A stretch of 64,000 bases of DNA from assembly GCF_030161595.1 (NCBI RefSeq), contig NZ_BSUM01000001.1, positions 2,852,001 through 2,916,000 of the forward strand, read 5' to 3'. Positions 61,817-64,000 of this stretch are shown here, in pieces. The first letter of the stretch is position 1; every line of letters starts with the position of its first letter. The position numbers and the translations under genes are program-made. The notes below the pieces were generated by a model. That model did no database searches. It saw only the letters and a list, made by a program, of their open reading frames with translations, and was not told the DNA's origin. Source of the DNA: Litorihabitans aurantiacus. GTDB lineage: Bacteria; Actinomycetota; Actinomycetes; Actinomycetales; Beutenbergiaceae.

Positions 61817-63268
61817 TCAGGCGCGGTAGCCGTACTGGCGGCGGGTGAGCTGGCGCAGCATGAACAGGGTCTGCAGCGCGGTCAGCACCGCCAGCATCGG
61901 CCAGCCGACCCACAGGATGGACGCCTGCGCGACGATCGGCAGCGTCGTCCAGCCGTAGACCAGCGCGCCGACCCCCGTCAGCGCCACGATCAGCGGGCTC
62001 AGGTGCGCCCAGCCGGCGCCGCGCTCGGCACGCGCCTGCGCGGCCCAGTTGTCCGTGCGGACCTTCGACAGGAACTTCGTCCAGGCCCGGAAGAAGTGGC
62101 CGATCCGCACCCACATGTAGATCTCCGCCGGCACCATCGACGCCGCGAACAGCACGTCGCGCCAGGTGCGGCCCTGGATCGACATCGCGATGCGCACGTT
62201 CAGCGCCATCGCCACCACCGGCGGGATCAGCCACAGCGGCGAGAACACGAACGCACTGATCGACAGCGACCCCGCGAGCAGCAGCAGGAAGCTCACCCGC
62301 GTGAAGACGTTGATCAGCATCCCGGCGTTCTCCAGCCACCGCAGCCGGAGGTTGGGGTGGAACGGCTGCCCCGAGGTGTCGCCCCGCTGCCCCGGCCACA
62401 TCAGGTCGATGGCGCCGTAGTTCCACTTCACCTGCTGCCCGTCCAGCGCCCGCAGGTTGTCCATGCCGCCGACGACGGCACGCGCCGTCGCCGAGATCTT
62501 CGTGGAGTAGCCCAGGTTCTTGATCTGCAGGCTCAGCAGCGAGTCCTCCACCTCCGAGTCGCTCACCCAGGGGGTGTCCTGGTGGTACTGCGCCATCACC
62601 TCGCGCAGCGCCGAGATCCGGAAGATCGACGCCTGGCCCCCGAGCACCGCCATGTTCCGGCCGCGCAGCAGGTTCTGCAGGTTGAACGCCGCGAACTGCG
62701 CCCGCTGACCCGTCAGCAGCAGCGACGCCACCGGGTGCCGCGTGTGGTTGTCGACCGTGTAGATCGCCGAGATGCCGCCGATGCGCGGGTCCGAGGAGAT
62801 CTCCGCCTCCAGCAGCTCGAGCGCGTCCGGGGACATGACCGTGTCGCCGTCCACACCCAGCAGGAAGTCTGCGTCCTCGGCGAGGCGGAAGCCGTAGTTG
62901 AGGGCGCCGACCTTCTTGTCGGCGACCTTGCCCATGTCGTGCACGTAGATCGCCGTGGACTGGATGACCCCGCCACGCTCGACGCTGTACTCCCCGGCGT
63001 AGGCGCGGGCGAGCTCGAAGGAGTTGTCGCTGGAGTTGTTGATGACGACGTGGACCGCGTCCGGCAGGCGCGTCTGCGCCAGCAACCCCTCGAGCACCGA
63101 CTCGATCGAGTCCGCCTCGTTGTACGCCGGAATGATGCACACCACGCTCGCGCGACGCGCCTCCCGGTCCATCACGAGGTCGCCGGCGGCGAAGTCGAAG
63201 ACCTCAGCGCTCGCCTCCTCGTGGGACGGTTCGGTCTGGGCGTAGACGGTGATGTCGGAACCGGTCAT
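61817..63268 (-). CDS. Membrane glycosyltransferase family 2
   Basis: The 483-residue protein has a cytoplasmic GT2 domain with VVCIIPAYNEADSIESVLEGL near residues 44-64, the metal-binding FLLGVDGDTVMSPDALELL near 138, the acceptor motif SEVEDSLLSLQIKNLGYST near 242 and QVKWNYG. About five membrane spans follow (residues 305-470). The layout is like poly-GlcNAc or chitin-synthase-type processive enzymes (no firm QxxRW motif was read). ATG 63268 has GGAG upstream and a palindrome in the promoter. The product could be an exopolysaccharide; there are no other glycan genes in the window. Confidence 0.87.
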   Translation of the reverse strand: MTGSDITVYAQTEPSHEEASAEVFDFAAGDLVMDREARRASVVCIIPAYNEADSIESVLEGLLAQTRLPDAVHVVINNSSDNSFELARAYAGEYSVERGGVIQSTAIYVHDMGKVADKKVGALNYGFRLAEDADFLLGVDGDTVMSPDALELLEAEISSDPRIGGISAIYTVDNHTRHPVASLLLTGQRAQFAAFNLQNLLRGRNMAVLGGQASIFRISALREVMAQYHQDTPWVSDSEVEDSLLSLQIKNLGYSTKISATARAVVGGMDNLRALDGQQVKWNYGAIDLMWPGQRGDTSGQPFHPNLRLRWLENAGMLINVFTRVSFLLLLAGSLSISAFVFSPLWLIPPVVAMALNVRIAMSIQGRTWRDVLFAASMVPAEIYMWVRIGHFFRAWTKFLSKVRTDNWAAQARAERGAGWAHLSPLIVALTGVGALVYGWTTLPIVAQASILWVGWPMLAVLTALQTLFMLRQLTRRQYGYRA

Positions 63269-63368
63269 CGGGCACTCCACGGGGCGGGCCCGGTCCTCGG
63301 ACCGGGCGTGGCGGGGTCGGCGTCGACCCTCTCCGCCGGCCCCGAGGCCCCATGCGCCTTGACCTTGG

Positions 63369-63382
63369 TTTGCGTGAGCAAA
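63369..63382. promoter_or_regulatory. Operator-like palindrome before the glycosyltransferase
   Basis: TTTGC-GTGA-GCAAA is a perfect 5-bp dyad about 100 bp before the glycosyltransferase start. TTGACC at 63358-63363 precedes it. The surrounding 211-bp gap (63269-63479) has no gene. Confidence 0.45.
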
Positions 63383-63479
63383 GTCGTCGACACGGAAGAT
63401 ATACCCGACGTCGGCGCGCGTCTACGGCGTCCGGGTGTCGGCCCTGTCACGGGGGCGCATCACACCCGGCCCGGCAGGG

Positions 63480-64000
63480 TCAGTCGGCCGGCGCCTTCGA
63501 CTCCAGCGCGATCTGCTGGGCGTCCAGGGAGGCCAGCGCCGCCTCCAGCGACGACGACGAGAACGCCCCCGCCTCCCGTGCCCGGAGCAGCTCGCGCCGC
63601 TGGGCGTCGATCAGCCGGAGGCGCACCGCTCGGAGCGCAGCGACGTCCGTCGGCGTCCGCCCACCCAGCGCCACGTCCGCGCCCGCGCCCGCCGCGCCTG
63701 CACCCGCGTCGGCGCCTCCCGCGCCGCTGCTCGCGTCGTCACCCCCGCCGTCGCAGCCGCCCCGGCCCCGGCGTCCGCCCCCGCCCCGGGCTCGCCTCCC
63801 GCACCGGCCCCGGCCCCCGGCGTCACCAACCGCGCGAGCTTCTCGCGCACCCGGGCCGGGACCTCGCCGTCGGGTGCCTCGGCCAGCTCCGCGACCGACG
63901 CCCGCAGCAGGTGGTCGGCGAGCCGGGTCCGCTCGGCCGCGACCTCGCCCGGATCGGGCATCGCCGGCCGCAGCCACCGCACGACCATCGCGAGCGTGCC
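63480..64000 (-). pseudogene. Sodium/proton antiporter, C-terminal part, frameshifted
   Basis: The gene runs off the window edge; only the cytoplasmic C-terminus is visible. WLRPAMPDPGEVAAERTRL, DHLLRASVAELAEAPDGEVP and VREKLARLV are in one frame. The end VAALRAVRLRLIDAQRRELL and SLEAALASLDAQQIALESK is in another, typical of actinobacterial monovalent cation:proton antiporters. One extra G in the run at 63742-63746 (C on the plus strand) joins them through an Ala/Gly linker. The membrane part lies beyond position 64000. Confidence 0.7.

Overview
The window looks like a piece of an actinobacterial chromosome (Actinomycetota, probably Micrococcales). The DNA is very GC-rich, GTG starts and four-base ATGA/GTGA gene overlaps are common, and several families are typical of the group: an LLM/F420-type oxidoreductase, a septum-formation-like Ser/Thr kinase, a CsoR copper switch and an actinobacterial sodium/proton antiporter tail. 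The species cannot be named from the sequence alone. No rRNA, tRNA or CRISPR array was seen.

Layout. 1-4.1 kb: end of a MoxR/Bat-type operon (DUF58, a small membrane protein, two VWA proteins, a TPR protein). 4.1-11.9 kb: MFS exporter, orphan protein, a 2-oxoacid dehydrogenase operon (E1-alpha, E1-beta, E2), a HisC-type aminotransferase and a holin-like membrane protein. 11.9-16.4 kb: a WXG100-like protein with a lipase-like partner, purB and an RNA methyltransferase. 16.5-23.6 kb: DUF2330 protein, a csoR-copZ-copA copper operon and a four-gene ABC transporter/regulator operon. 23.9-33.0 kb: CPBP protease, a very large UPF0104/pseudokinase membrane protein, a PP2C phosphatase, an aldo/keto reductase and a Ser/Thr kinase. 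33.5-38.4 kb: ABC exporter divergent from a MarR regulator, then an NTF2-like protein, a thioesterase and a TetR regulator. 38.5-47.8 kb: an apparently co-directional nine-gene catabolic cluster made of an SsuABC-type importer, FAD monooxygenase, two dehydrogenases, a MetX-like hydrolase and a type III glutamine-synthetase-like ligase; its substrate is not known. 47.8-56.9 kb: accessory region with an IS3 copy, an IS3 fragment, a ParB fragment, small redox modules under XRE and MerR regulators, and a 660-bp insertion bounded by a 31-bp direct repeat. 56.9-64 kb: YggS, a Mn/Zn ABC importer, an LLM oxidoreductase, a GT2 glycosyltransferase and the end of an antiporter.

The gene-free stretches are unusually structured. 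Their 3' flanks carry dispersed stem-loop families with conserved outer arms and co-varying inner arms, long perfect palindromes, 16-18 bp minisatellites and one ~320-bp imperfect inverted repeat. Most look like terminators or REP-like elements.

Caution on gene integrity. Six otherwise normal genes (E2, RNA methyltransferase, membrane protein at 23 kb, SsuB-like ATPase, cupin, antiporter) are each interrupted by a frameshift that one extra base in or next to a G/C run would repair. This pattern fits under-called homopolymers in the assembly better than independent gene decay, so these entries are marked as frameshifted but are probably intact in the organism.
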